Below, one piece after another: positions 37,290 to 51,100 of a stretch of DNA of 64,000 nucleotides. How positions within the stretch are numbered: the stretch's first letter is position 1; each line of letters opens with the position of its first letter. The DNA lies in the NCBI GenBank assembly GCA_963662155.1, contig OY759274.1:20010060-20074059 (forward strand). Direction: 5' to 3'. A program made the translations under genes and the position numbers. The DNA is from Lamellibrachia columna. Its lineage: Eukaryota > Annelida > Polychaeta > Sabellida > Siboglinidae. A model generated the notes under the pieces. The model was not told where the DNA came from, searched no databases, and saw only the letters and a program-made list of their open reading frames with translations.

Positions 37290-37610
37290 TTCGACAAACT
37301 TAAAGAAGGCAGTAGAACCAGAGGACACAAAGCAGCATTAGGAATAGTGTGGGTTGGACACGAGAAAGTACTCTTTCTCACATAGAAATTAATGGAACAA
37401 ACTGTCAAATGATTGTGTTAATGCTAGCAGTATGTATATGTTTAAAAAAATAAAATTGACAGATATATGATAAGGGCGGGCTATACATAGATAGATTATA
37501 ATATAGTTGGACTCTCGATAAGCCAATGGCTTCCTTGTCCATTTGCCATCTGGAATGTATAGTTTTTGATGGCAGTCTTGTTAAATCTTGTTAAAAGTTT
37601 GAAAAGTCTG
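37290..37610 (+). mobile_element. LINE 3' end (family X), copy 2
   Basis: Nucleotide similarity to 57190-57500, including AGAACC...GGACACAAAGCAGCATTAG, GTTGGACTCTCGATAAGCCA and the TCTTGTTAAA end repeat. The coding part is broken by small indels. Confidence 0.85.
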
Positions 37611-38409
37611 GTTAACGGTTGCCCGAAATTTAAACATATTAGCTCTAAATAGCTGGTTGAAAACGTTTTGGCTGATAATTAATTGTTTGCCAGATATGCC
37701 AATATAATATTTTTTATCAATCATCACTGAGTTTTGAAAATGAATTTACGATTAATATCATAACAATTAGTTTGATTGATAAATATATCACGTTATCCGG
37801 CATAGGCACCGTGAACGGGTGTCCTGTTCTAAAACGATAGTCCCTTTAGGTCTTGAGTACATAATATTATGACCAACACTCATAAAACTGATCCTCTTCT
37901 TATCAAACAAAAAAGTGAAAAAAGGTTTATATAACTTATACCAGAAACATATTAATATTGCATGTTTATTTTATGTATATATACCCCCATAAATATTGTG
38001 TGCAATAAGATCCAGAGTTGTGATGATTTTGAAAAGTGTTTGTTACTTACGTCCAATTTGTCATTATTTCCGTTATTATAAAATTACAACCTTATGGATA
38101 TGTAACATAATAACCTCCAGCCACCATCTAATTGAAACCTATTCCAGATATGTTCTATAGTCAGTTCTGCGTTGATAATCTTAGCTATAGCTATGAAATA
38201 AACACTTTCTGAACCTGGCCTCCAGATTAATACTCAGTAAATAATAGACCAAATGTGTCGTGACTTGTTTGTCAAACTGACAGAAAAATACATGACTTAC
38301 AAACACGTACGCACGCGTACGCACGCACACACGGCGCGTGAAAACATTTGCTTTGTCCTCTTTCGATTATACTTGCGCAAAGGTATTCGAAAAAGCGATG
38401 ACGTAGAAA

Positions 38410-39672
38410 ACACAAAATGAATAGGCAGAAATACGGCAGACAGAACCCTTCCTCATCAGACCAAGCGTGAAGATTTCCCCTGCGACTGATCAACGATTGG
38501 TGTTGCGTTTTACAGGACAAATGAAATCATCAAAATTTGCAACATAGTACGGCCATGGACAGAGATAGCATTACTTTACAATATCACGTCGTGCCAAAGT
38601 AACTGCAAACCAAAGGTCTGTTTTGATTTGAAATGCTACAGGGTTTCAAAGACGAAGGACGGGCCTCACACTATATACCCAGGTAGGCCAACACTGCCCA
38701 GTGTCCAGGTGTCATGTGATGAAACTTCTCAAAGTGGCAGATGGATTGTGTTCCAACGCAGGGTCGACGGTTCGGTGAATTTCACTAGGAATTGGGTCGC
38801 ATTCAGAAAGGGACTTGGACATCACGGTGGAGCTGATTCGCAACTATGGCTGGGCAACGAAAATGTTCACCAAATTATATTGTGATATGGAAATATACCA
38901 TGTGAGTTCCGTTTTGAAGTATCAAGCCATGGCCGAAGTAGCTACCTTATGGGTGCTGACGATTTCGCTCTAGGATCATAATGGGATTACAATTGGCTGC
39001 AGTTTTCTCAGCTTAGCGCAATTGATAATGATATCCTATATCACCAAGACTCTCCGTTTTCGTCATACGACGATGGTGTCAGAAAACGATGCAATGACGA
39101 GTATCATAATGGGCCGTGGTGGTTTAACAAATGTACAAGTTTTTAGACAGCGAGGTATTCCTGGTTGTTTCTTAATATATGTGAGAAGTTATCAAGGCGA
39201 GAAAGTCCTTAATGGAAGCCAGATGAATGTTCCGGCCGACTGTGAGTCCTTATTGCAACGTGCGAGAACGGTGGAACTATGTGAATACGTGGCGTCTTCA
39301 AACAGTCGTCGGTGTGTTTGCCAGCTGAACGGCGTGTCACCGACCACCGGCCTCCACCGCCGGCTATCGGGGCTTCAACGGCCCACAGCCTTGGCTTTTA
39401 CAGCGACGGACAATTTGCCGGCGACGGCCCATCCAAGAGAACCGGTTGCCGTGTCTTCTACAGCGACCGTCAATTTGACGCCGATGGCCCAGCCAAGACC
39501 ACCGGCTTTCGGGATTTCTACAGCGTCCATAGTTGGTGTCATTGTAGGACTAGTCGCCTTGACGATTATCATCATCTTATTGATAGTTAGGTACAAGATA
39601 AAAATACAAAAGGCGGCATTTGTATTTGCTCATTACACTACGCTCGGCATTGCACATTTGCTGCTCCGTTGA
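38410..39672 (+). pseudogene. Decayed tandem copy of FReD/transmembrane gene
   Basis: The first 86 codons (38628-38885) match the intact FReD closely, then a TGA interrupts after VHQIIL. Further stops follow, and the frame resumes at 39022 through WWFNKCTSF and later SSNSRRCVCQ. The EGF part is mostly lost. A Thr/Pro-rich stalk and a hydrophobic span (about 39515-39590, VGVIVGLVALTIIIILLI) follow with no intron where the intact gene has one. At least two premature stops make it non-functional unless read in pieces. Confidence 0.85.
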
Positions 39673-39679
39673 TAAAGGT

Positions 39680-40135
39680 ATGTCTCGGGATTATGCGGTG
39701 TCATTGGACAGGCAGATAGACCTATCTACCTGAGAATCACCGAATAAAAAAGTCCGTTTCTGAAAAAATTACCGGAATCTCCCACTTTTGGAACACATTC
39801 GGAGTAAACCACTGGCGTGATATTCTTGATTTTAGCTGCATGTTGGTAGTTAATTAGTCTATTAATTATGAAGAACGGTAAAATTGTAAAATTAATGAAC
39901 AGAAGCGGCAAGCGACAGTTTCCACATAGCCTTGTTAGAATAATCGTCATAGTTACACTATTCTCAACTTAACGAAACAATGTTTTATTTCTCATGATGT
40001 ACATCACGTCAGTGATATATGTGTATATATTGCTGGACTAGAGAACAAACAATGAGAGCGCATGTAGCATCGAGTAAGATCAGTTCTCTCAGGGAAGTGA
40101 TTTAATACGTACCATTTATACACATATAATATTAT
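39680..40135. other. Spacer, nothing recognised
   Basis: AT-rich sequence between the last FReD copy and a tetranucleotide repeat. No supported coding sequence. Confidence 0.4.
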
Positions 40136-40137
40136 GT

Positions 40138-40138
40138 G

Positions 40139-40193
<55 letters not shown>

Positions 40194-40210
40194 ATGCTTG
40201 CGTGCGTGTG
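40138..40210. repeat. (TGCG)n microsatellite
   Basis: About 60 bp of GTGC tetranucleotides, with GCATGCTTGC variation near the end. Confidence 0.95.
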
Positions 40211-40437
40211 CGTGAACCGTAAACCGGGGTTACTTTGAACAGTTTTTGTCTTTTTCTCACATTCCTGAAAATCCTGAAGGTGGCGGTGCTATTTCTACCT
40301 ACCAATATCAGGGCCCCATCTAGACCTTCCAATGGCATGCATTAAATATAATATTTTATGCAGACAGTAAAATTGTTCGTTGTTTTCCTTTATTATATAA
40401 ATATACATTATGGTTGGGGATACTTTGAACATCTAGA

Positions 40438-40592
40438 CCGCCATCCACCTGTTGTATGACCGCCATCCACCTGTTGTATGACCGCCATCCACCTGTTGTA
40501 TGACCGCCATCCACCTGTTGTTTGACCGCCATCCACCTGTTGTATGACCGCCATCCATCTGTTGTATGACCGCCATCCACCTGTTGTATTGC
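40438..40592. repeat. 22-bp minisatellite
   Basis: Seven tandem units of the form CCGCCATCCACCTGTTGTAT plus GA. Minus frames reading GGWRSYNRWMAVIQQVD are artefacts of the 22-bp period. Confidence 0.95.
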
Positions 40593-41136
40593 TTTTCACC
40601 ATGTGTTCATTTATATAGCCTTATTGTGGTTAGCGTTTGTGATTCCCAGCACTCTTCTTCAGATTTCCAGATGCAGAAATAGGGGAAATAGTACTACCTA
40701 AGGAAAAGGGTGATAAAGGTTGGATCTAAATGCCACATAATGTTACTGAAAATGTTATTTCAAAGAGGTGTCCTATTGACACCATCAACAACAAGAGTAA
40801 ACTTTTTTAGTCATGACCACCTTTCGTAAAACGTCCGACCCATTGCCTACACCTGCACCAGCGCTGTGTGCACACCTGAGCCACACTTTACATTTAAACA
40901 TGTCCTCCTTTACAATGTCAGTGCACATCAAACAGTATCAGACTTTACTACTGTCATTCTCAATTCTCCTTTTGCAGCTCGCCTTATTCTGTTTGTTGCG
41001 CATGTTTTGGTTCGCATGTTCGCATGTTCGCATGTTTGCATGTTTGCAGGACTTTCTCTCGGATTGATTTTCTTAGTCCTTTTTTTCTTTGGTCTGAGAG
41101 GACTGTTCAGACATCTTGTTAATCTGCACACGTGAA

Positions 41137-42868
41137 TGGTATGGCGTCTTGTTGTGAGGGGGCGGTGCAGGCACACTTTGTTGTGAGGGGGCAATGCAGG
41201 AACACTTTGTTGTGAGGGGGCAGTGCAGGCACACTTTGTTGTGAGGGGGCGGTGCAGGCACGCTTTGTTGTGAGGGGGCAGTGCAGGCACACTTTGTTGT
41301 GAGGGGGCGATGCAGGCACACTTTGTTGTGAGGGGGCAGTGCAGGCACACTTTGTTGTGAGGGGGCGGTGCAGGCACACTTTGTTGTGAGGGGGCAGTGC
41401 AGGAACACTTTGTTGTGAGGGGGCGGTGCAGGCACACTTTATTGTGAGGGGGCAGTGCAGGCACACTTTGTTGTGAGGGGGCAGTGCAGGCACACTTTGT
41501 TGTGATGGGGCGGTGCAGGCACACTTTGTTGTGAGGGGGCAATGCAAGAACACTTTGTTGTGAGGGGGCGGTGCAGGCACACTTTGTCGTGAGGGGGCGG
41601 TGCAGGCACACTTTGCTGTGAGGGGGCAATGCAGGAACACTTTGTTGTGAGGGGGCGGTGCAGGCACACTTTGTTGTGAGGGGGCAATGCAGGAACACTT
41701 TGTTGTGAGGGGGCGGTGCAGGCACACTTTGTTGTGAGGGGGCAGTGCAGGCACACTTTGTTGTGGGGGGCGGGGCGGTGCAGGCACACTTTGTTGTGAG
41801 GGGGCAGTGCAGGCACACTTTGTTGTGAAGGGGCGGTGCAGGCACACTTTGTTGTGAGGGGGCAGTGCAGACACACTTTGTTGTGAGGGGGCAGTGCAGG
41901 CACACTTTGTTGTCAGGGGGCGGTGCAGGCACACTTTGTTGTCAGGGGGCAGTGCAGGCACACTTTGTTGTCAGGGGGCGGTGCAGGCACACTTTGTTGT
42001 GAGGGGGCAGTGCAGGCACACTTTGTTGTGAGAGGGCGGTGCAGGCACACTTTGTTGTGAGGGGGCGGTGCAGGCACACTTTGTTGTGAGGGGGCGATGC
42101 AGGCACACTTTGTTGTGAGGGGGCAGTGCAGGCACACTTTGTTGTCAGGGGGCAGTGCAGGCACACTTTGTTGTCAGGGGGCAGTGCAGGCACACTTTGT
42201 TGTGAGGGGGCGGTGCAGGCACACTTTGTTGTGAGGGGGCGGTGCAGGCACACTTTGTTGTGATGGGGCAGTGCAGGCACACTTTGTTGTGAGGAGGCGA
42301 TGCAGGCACACTTTGTTGTGAGGGGGCGGTGCAGGCACACTTTGTTGTGAGAGGGCGGTGCAGGCACACTTTGTTGTGAGGGGGCGGTGCAGGCACACTT
42401 TGTTGTGAGGGGGCGATGCAGGCACACTTTGTTGTGAGGGGGCAGTGCAGGCACACTTTGTTGTCAGGGGGCAGTGCAGGCACACTTTGTTGTCAGGGGG
42501 CAGTGCAGGCACACTTTGTTGTCAGGGGGCGGTGCAGGCACACTTTGTTGTGAGGGGGCGGTGCAGGCACACTTTGTTTTTTAGATGGGGCAGTGCAGGC
42601 ACACTTTGTTGTGAGGGGGCGATGCAGGCACACTTTGTTGTGATGGGGCAGTGCAGGCACACTTTGTTGTGAGGGGGCGATGCAGGCACACTTTGTTGTG
42701 AGGGGCAGTGCAGGCACACTTTGTTGTGAGGGGGCAGTGCAGGCACACTTTGTTGTGAGGGGGCGGTGCAGGCACACTTTGTTGTGAGGGGGCGGTGCAG
42801 GCACACTTTGTTGTGATGGGGCAGTGCAGGCACACTTTGTTGTGAGGGGGCGACGCAGGCACACTTTC
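41137..42868. repeat. 29-bp minisatellite, about 60 copies
   Basis: About 1.73 kb of tandem 29-bp units (GGGGGCAGTGCAGGCACACT then TTGTTGTGA), with two main alternating variants (CAGTGCAGG and CGGTGCAGG) and GTCAGG or GATGGGG sub-variants arranged in higher-order blocks. As 29 is not a multiple of 3, all three minus frames stay open with a 29-residue period (PALPPHNKVCLHRPLTTKCA...). I regard them as artefacts. Confidence 0.95.
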
Positions 42869-43349
42869 CAATTTTCCTACGTCCGTATAACTGGGAGATT
42901 TCGCAACGATATATTCGTAATTTCCAGCATTATCTCCTACTGGCGTGTACTGGACAAGAATATAGGTCTGATCTGGGAACACGTCTTCCCCATACCTGAA
43001 GCGGGTGTCGTGGTGGGTGGTTGAAACAACGATTGATCCTTTGAGGACTTTACTTGTTGACATTATTTCAACTTCTCCTACCATAGCGGTTGGATTTGAT
43101 ATCAAATTGATGCTTTCTGCTGGTGAAGAGAATTGAAACATGGGCCTTTGAGGCATGTCAGCATGTAGTGTATCGCCTTCAAAACCGATATATTCATAAA
43201 CGTGTTCACACATGAACTGAATGGTCCCAGCTCTCAATGCGTCCGCTTGAACCCTTTCATTGGTGTGTAGCACTGAATCGTTAAGAAAGCCGGTGGAATC
43301 TCTCACAGCTGCTTGAAGGGCGGTATTCATGCAAGTCACTACACCGCGG
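42869..43349 (-). CDS. Unrecognised minus-strand exon truncated by minisatellite
   Basis: A continuous frame of about 160 residues with normal protein composition, from an acceptor-like GCGGTGTAG before 43349. It reads through CMNTALQAAVRDSTGFLND, AGTIQFMCEHVYEYIGFEG and TRFRYGEDVFPDQTYILVQY, then enters the 29-bp array directly at 42868. No convincing donor precedes the array, so the satellite may have grown from, or replaced, the 3' part of this exon. I do not recognise the family. A minus frame extending further upstream to 43624 lies beyond the acceptor and looks intronic. Confidence 0.45.
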
Positions 43350-44850
43350 GATAACGGTGTGGAACTACAGGTCAGTATCGGTGGAAAGAAGATTAAGCGA
43401 GCTAACAATGTCGTATGCTCGAGGGAACACTGTGAGTAAGGACAACGGGGAAAATAGCAGGGAGTTGTGTCAGAGGCGCGAGGAGGATGGTGGAAGGAAT
43501 TACGTGGGACAGAAAGTTCAGGGAGACGGGAAGCGTGTTGGAGGCCTGTGTGGTACAGGCTTGTGCATGTGGGTTGAGAACAAACGCATTGACATGAGGA
43601 GAAGCTACAAGTAGCAGAAAACAACTGGTCCGAAGAATATGTAGAGCGAAACCATACAGGACCGTAGGCTGGGGTGCGTTGGGTGCGTCCCCCCCCCCCC
43701 CCGATGAGACAGAATAGTTCCGCTATAAATCAGACCATTTCCCGTGAAGCGCCAGCAGCCAGCCAGCGTTATTATCGAGATTCTACACAAAACAGTTTTG
43801 CCTGATTTAACTTTTTAGTCAGACAGTCGTGTCGATATAATCGAAGTATAACGCTAAGTCGAATTACATCGTATAAACTGATAAAAGTTCACTCTTATAT
43901 TATGAGCCAAATGCCCGGATGAGATCGTAATTAGCCATGCGCCCAGAATGCGTCCAGAATCTGGGTGCGTACATAATTTCCGTCACAATGAAAAGTACTC
44001 TCTGCATCCAGACGTTGATGTGTGCGACACACGGTGGCGCCACTGCACGGAGCCTAGATAATCGAGGCTAGCTGTTAGTCGGATAAAAGCCGGTTAAATA
44101 TGGCACGCGGGCCCCATGTTGCCGACCCCAGTAAATCATGACAGAAAATATGACTTCGACGATATTAATAAAATTATTATGACATAAAATATGACTTGGA
44201 CGATATTAATAAAATTGCATACACGGCGCTGGGAACTGGATTCAATCATTAAATTATACTAATATTATCTAATTTTACGTTATTCACTTTAATGAATAAA
44301 AATGGGTCGAAATTAGCAATTCCCCGAACCCCCAAGAGTTCTACTTTCTCTAGATAACGCACCTACCCAAAAATCGCCAACGTTACGGCCCTGAAATACA
44401 AATCAACTAATGTAATACATTTCGGATATGAGCACACACTATACTAGGTACGGTCATTTATTTGTGGAATTTCGCTAATGAGGAACCTAACTTTACCAAA
44501 ATGTATTTTGACTGTATTTATGAAATCATTGATGTACACATCAAACAAACAAAAAATTGCCACAGTGAGATTTTCGGGTTTGCAGGAAACTTTATGAGCG
44601 CTGGTAGCCTTTTCATGCTTCATTGATAAAAGTGACGTCATCGACGAAGATAATGATAGCCTCGTGGAATCCGAGAGACATGTCGTGTGCTCGTAATGCT
44701 CCGGACACTTAAATAATAATTTTTTTGTATTGCGCCCCGTCAAAACAATTGTTCTGAGGCGCTGTCAATGGTGTATACGTTATACATACATTATAAATAA
44801 AATATTTGAGAAAAAAAAACCAAGTAATTATTACTAGTAAAATACAGTAA
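43350..44850. other. Spacer, no gene recognised
   Basis: Includes a poly-C run at about 43687-43702 and a doubled AATATGACTT(C/G)GACGATATTA phrase near 44147 and 44188. Short frames at 44444-44743 lack features. Confidence 0.4.
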
Positions 44851-44851
44851 A

Positions 44852-45596
<745 letters not shown>

Positions 45597-45599
45597 TGA

Positions 45600-46185
45600 A
45601 TCAGTTCTGTGTAACTTGTGTGTTTCTGCGAGACAGGATGAAGGACTCTGCACTCTGGCATCTATCATGGACGAGTCCGTGTCTGACGGAGGTGATAGGT
45701 CAGGTGGTCCACAATGTCAAGGTGCTCAACACTGGCCAGGAGAATTGTAACATGATGATGGTCGCCGCCTTCCACTCCACCATCCAGTTGTGGAACGTCA
45801 TGATCAGCAATGATGTCAGGAGAAAAGGGTTCTGATGAGAATCCTGTCACTGTCATGGGCACCAGGTGTCTAAATGGTGCAACATAGTCACACAACACCA
45901 TATTTGTAGAATGATGCTAAAAGTTGGCATACTTTATACTGAAATGTTTCTCATATGTAGTGTATACACTATTTGTGAAAATGTTGATCACATCCTTGAA
46001 TTTGTTAAACATACCTATTTACCAAGCTAATGGTGCTCTTCCTTCTTGTTCTCCGGAGTACATGGGTGAGGGTCAGGTGAAGTATTGTCGAGCCACTCTT
46101 TCTGTTGTTCATCCTTCTTTTGTCCAACCTCTTTGTTCTTTTTATTCGACGAACCCAGTAGTTCTCAGAAACTTGCAGCTGCTGT
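45600..46185. other. Unassigned sequence
   Basis: Frames on both strands at 45665-45901 have a protein-like look (minus: FSPDIIADHDVPQLD) but no family or splice support. Confidence 0.35.
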
Positions 46186-46189
46186 TGTT

Positions 46190-46585
46190 GTTGTTCTGTC
46201 AACGCCACTGTCTCCAGACCACACAAGCATGTTGTTGTTGTTGTTGTTGTTGTTGTTCTGTCAACGCCACTGTCTCCAGACCACACAGGCATGTTGTTGT
46301 TGTTATTGTTCTGTCAACGCCACTGTCTCCATACCACACAGGCATGTTGTTGTTGTTGTTGTTCTGTCAACGCCACTGTCTCCAGACCACACAGGCATGT
46401 TGTTGTTGTTGTTGTTCTGTCAACGCCACTTTGTTGTTCTGTCAACGCCACTGTCTCCAGACCACACAGGCATGTTGTTGTTGTTATTGTTCTATCAACG
46501 CCACTGTCTCCAGACCACACAGGCATGTTGTTGTTGTTGTTGTTCTATCAACGCCACTGTCTCCAGACCACACAGGCATGCCGGC
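46190..46585. repeat. ~53-bp minisatellite with (TTG)n core
   Basis: About seven units of CTGTCAACGCCACTGTCTCC, AGACCACACAGGCATG and a variable TTG run. It lies inside the decayed minus-strand LINE described next. Confidence 0.92.
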
Positions 46586-46619
46586 GAAGCACGCGCACGA
46601 AAGACTTTCCCTTTTAACT

Positions 46620-47130
46620 TATTGAAAATGTTTCTCTCCAACATGACTCCCTTTACGTTTCTCCAAGCATTCTTCCCCCAAATCTTGCTCTACTTATTTC
46701 GGATTCTTCCATCCAGGGTCATCTCTAGCAGCTTGATGATGTGTCTTTGAAATGTGATGCTTCTGTATTTCCCAGGGTCTTGCACATCTCCCTTCTTTTT
46801 GGGACAATTAGCCCTGTTCGCCACTCCCCTGGTACTTTACCTTTCCTCATACATGTATTCAGCAGCCTCTTTGTCCAGCTGATTCTATTATCCCCCGCTG
46901 CCATTACCATCTCCACATGCATCTCATCGATACCAGGTGCTCTGCCCTTCATCATCCCTTTCATCCGGGTTTGCATCTATGTATCCGTAATATCAGTTAA
47001 CTACTCTTTCCCCTCTACATCCAGCGGTAATTCCAGATCTTTGTTATTTCCTTCCTGGTTCAATAGCTCCTTGAAGTAGCTTTCCCAGACGTTCGGCACT
47101 ACCTCTTGTTCGGTCCTTTCCCATAGCATA
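46620..47130 (-). mobile_element. LINE reverse-transcriptase fragment
   Basis: The minus frame at 46725-46976 reads GRAPGIDEMHVEMVMAAG (RT region 1: GxAPGxDxxxxE), then KRLLNTCMRKGKVPGEWRTG and LIVP (region 2). A KTLGNTEAS-type degenerate region follows with frameshifts. It matches the 5' part of a LINE RT domain. The catalytic YxDD box was not found. Confidence 0.85.
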
Positions 47131-47149
47131 GGGTTTGACGCCTTGTTTG

Positions 47150-47650
47150 ATCATTTTACCTGTAAGATTCTGCTCAGGTATTTGTTGATGAAGGTATACT
47201 TACGTGCACCAGCAAACCGTTTCTACCAGGCCGTTAGACGTTATTGCTCATTGCAGTTAACCCCACACATAAAAAAAATCTTACCACTCATCGGAGAACT
47301 GCTGAACAACGCAGTCACCTGTCGTTTTGCGTCAATTCTTTGAAGTCCATAACATAACATCATCGGCAATCCTCGCGCGTTTCTCGCGGTTTCCGCGGAT
47401 CAACGTACTATAGCGTTTCTAATGGCTGGGTGGGTCTCCGCGTTTCTACATACTGGCCGCTTACTCCATTTCCCTCGTTCCTACAAATTCACTCTTTTCT
47501 CCATTTCCCGAGTGTTTGCAATCTCGCCGTTTTCTCCTTTTTCCCGCGTTTCTACACGCCTTTTCTCAATTCTCCCGCGTTTCTTCCAACTTGGCGTTTT
47601 CTCAATTATCCCGCGTTTCTACAAACTCGCCGTCTCATCCATTCCCGCGT
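47150..47650. other. Degenerate CGTTTCTACAAACTCGCC-type tandem sequence
   Basis: From about 47400 on, loose tandem copies (roughly 30-45 bp) of CGCGTTTCTACA...TTTTCTCAATT, the rest unassigned. The open frames are products of the repeat. Confidence 0.6.
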
Positions 47651-47654
47651 TTGT

Positions 47655-48125
47655 ACGTGTGATGTGATTACGTGAATGTGATGGCGTGAATGTGAAGACG
47701 TGAATGTGATCACATGAATGTGAATGTCATAGATAAACGTAAAAGCATTTGTACATAAAAATAATAATATAATATATAAAATAGCTTCGCTTGAATAAAC
47801 ATATCATATACATACGGTGTTTTTGTGGTATTTATATAGTAGTTTTCGATGGATCATGCTTGACCAATACTCTATTAGGACGCTTGACCATGTCTCGAGA
47901 CGCTTGACTAACGTCCTAAGACGTGTGACCAATACTCTTAAGACGCTTGAGACTCTTAAGACGGTGTCGATGACGATACCAGGCGCCTCATCATTTGAAG
48001 AAAGAACTTGTCAATATACTACTGAAGTATTTTATATAGTATAATTATTATGTACAAATGCTTTTACGTTTATCTATGATATTCACATTCACGTCATCAC
48101 ATTCTCGTCATCACATTCACGTCAC
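47655..48125. mobile_element. Fold-back (long inverted repeat) element
   Basis: The left arm (about 47655-47787) contains GTGAATGTGATGGCGTGAAT and CATAGATAAACGTAAAAGCA, then TTTGTACATAA. The right arm (about 48011-48125) carries the same blocks in reverse complement. Arms of more than 100 bp are separated by about 220 bp. The middle holds several GACGCTTGACCA-type repeats and no gene. The structure fits a MITE or fold-back transposon. Confidence 0.8.
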
Positions 48126-51100
48126 TATATCGTCATCCTGTCAAATGTGCATCCACAGTCATGAGACTTTCTACTCACACAACTCCTTCCTTGATTAATT
48201 TAACCCAACGTGAATCAGGTGAATAACAAATCGAATAACTTGTGAAAGTATCAATACCCTGATATCAAATCACGAAACTACCTAGGTATCTTTGTCGCTT
48301 TTCTCCGAATTTCAACGGAGGGCAATGACTTCATTTCCAAGGCTAGTAGTGAGGCAAAGTACAAAACACCATCGCGATGTCTGTCAACAAGGTGGCGCTC
48401 TCGTCGTCCTCCGTCATTTTGCTCTGGTCTTCCATCTGTAAGATACATGCCTCCCTCTTCTTGTCTTGTTCGGAGCCGCACGCAATGGTCCAGGAAGCAT
48501 TTCTCACAACGAAAGATATTTTGATTGTCCGTCGTTTTAGCGCTCGCCTGGTCGAGATTCATAACTGAATTTGTACTCACTCGACGAATCAGTACATAGA
48601 ATCCTACAGAAGTGTAGTCATCGCATTGTTCTCCAGGTTTGAAGCGATTTTAATCCTGTGCATCAGACGGCTACGTGCATTGTAGCAATATAATCACGCA
48701 CAATAACAATTAAATAACAGTGAAGATAGATATCACTATAAACCGTAAAGAAACGTAGTGAATGTAAACATCACTTAGACACTTAATGTCTAGAAGATTA
48801 AAACAAAAAAAGGTTAAATCTGACCGGTAATTTTGAAGCCTAATGCTAAAGCAGGTATGGCCCGCCAGGACCACCCTTACCGATAATTTAGATGCCTAAA
48901 AATGTAGCTTGTGCCGGCCCTTGTAATCCCTCCTCCGGGGTATTTATACTCCCAGTTTTCCAAAATCAGACGCCGTCACTAGAGGCGATGTGATTGCTTA
49001 AATACCCAATACGCTTTACTATTGGTCAACTTGTTAAATCCACCCACCCTCTCAACCGCCCGACAATGACGCTGCCAGTCTTCCTTGCCCAGTTTGCAAG
49101 TTAAACTTTTGAACTCTTGGAGCTGCGCCAAATCCAGGGTTCCCAGGGCTCCTTCTCGGTTCCCCAATTACGTTGACCCTCGGGTCAGAGCAATTTAGCA
49201 AATGTCAGGATTAAAGGGAAGGCTGGAGTGTCTAAACAGTATCATCAATCTTAGGCACCATTTGGATTTTATCCATATCCAATTGAGTGGTTTAACTATA
49301 AACCTTTTAGAAAGCTGATTTTCTGTTGCTAATCTAGGCTTAATATATCGAATAAACCTCCAAATGACTATCTAACATTAGTGCATAAAAAACTGATTAA
49401 ATCAAACTGGCCTATACTTTACATATTGATGTACGACCCCAGAGTCAGCTCGTCTCAGTTTTATTTGTTTCGAAATTCACATCGGTATTACGTTTTCTAC
49501 GAACAATGGAATTAAACGATGCAATTATTACGTGCATATTATCTGCAACGCTGTGAAAACAATTACGTTCAATTGTTGACAACGTCATGCGTCTTTTCTT
49601 CGATTGTCCAGAGTTACGTAATACAAGGGCAAGGCGTCAATAGACGTTACTATAGCTGCCAGCATTAGTCGCAATTTCGAGAAATATTGACTTGCAGCAT
49701 CAAGTACAAAGGCATAGATGGATATTTATATGACAATATTATGTATCCTAAAAAAACTTAAATACGAAATACCTAGTTATCCGTCCGGGGGATGGTTTTT
49801 TCCGTATACTTAATATCAACACACTAAGGATATTAATGTAATTACCCAAATATAAAAGAAACCACTACAGACGTACCAAAAATAATAGTATAATTTTGAC
49901 GTTTACTAACAATCAATTTATAGCAGCTTCATATTATTTACCATCGCCAGATGGATTAAAATTTAAATAAATTCATCAGTAAATGTAGACAAACTAACTA
50001 CTCAGTTACTTATATAAATATGAAAATAGCAAATTTGTTTCATGTTCTTCAGAAGCACATACAAGCAGAAGCACCCTCCCTCCCTCCCTTTTAGCCTACT
50101 TTCTCTTTTTTCTCTTTTAATTTTTTTACGATGCGTATGTGTACGCTCGAGACGCACAAAGATCGCCTTCGCGGTTCTGATGGCACCGAGGCGTGACTAA
50201 TGCGCAAATCGCACACGCGCCATGTTTATCATGCAATGGGTTCCGCCGTTTTGAGGTGTAAAACTGATTAAAAGTGGCCTAAAACACAATATTTTTAAAG
50301 AATATATGAACTGTTTTACTGGAACGTATGCGGAATGGTGCAAGGAACGCATCAGGTAAAAAAATTCTGGAAAAATCGTCGGCATAAAGTCCTAATAATT
50401 TAGGCCAGTTAAGTAAACGATTACCGCCTATGCTATGCCTATGGCTATGGTATGGGTGCATGGGACTATTAGATGTTTTGTTGACAGAGAAATATTCACG
50501 AGGTTATGTTTAATTTTGTAGAAGAAAGTAAGTTGTTTTGTAATCGTCGTTGTTTTAATGTCTGCCAGCCAAGTTTGTGTATTAGGTGTGTGACGCTTGT
50601 TGTACATCATTGGTAGGGAGGTCGGTAGAAATCACGCAAACGCGTTGCCATTCGGACGCTGTGTTAAATCGCGTATGTTTCCTAATTTGTAAGTTCACAA
50701 TTTTCTAAAGAATAAAAATAGGTATGGTATCAACAGAAAGAGAAATATGTCTTGTTTATGATAAAAATACATGCTATTGTGAATTCGTTACGCTTCATGC
50801 AGATATCCGTGATGAAGCAACGACACCAACAGGAATTTCGTTTCCTTTTGGGCGCGGCCATATTTAATCCGGTTGAAGGGTGGTGTCTTGCTTAAATTCT
50901 CGTGCTGCGTTATTACCCGTCATGCAATGTTTATTGGCATGGTTGAAACCACAAAATTATACTCTTTGCGTTGGTGTTTGTCTCGTACGAATGGTAAAAA
51001 AATTTAGAAAGTTATTTTATTTTGAAAGTTTACCATATTGGGAGAGCAAATAAAGTATCAACAGGTTGCGGAAACTCTTGGAAACCATACATATGCAATA

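Noticed and set aside
40928..42864. Pro/Cys/His-rich proteins of up to 334 codons on the minus strand
   Set aside because: The 29-bp unit cycles through all frames and the same peptide appears in each. Satellite artefact.
45924..46750. Plus-strand frames with Cys and Leu runs
   Set aside because: They read the ~53-bp (TTG)n minisatellite and the antisense of a LINE.
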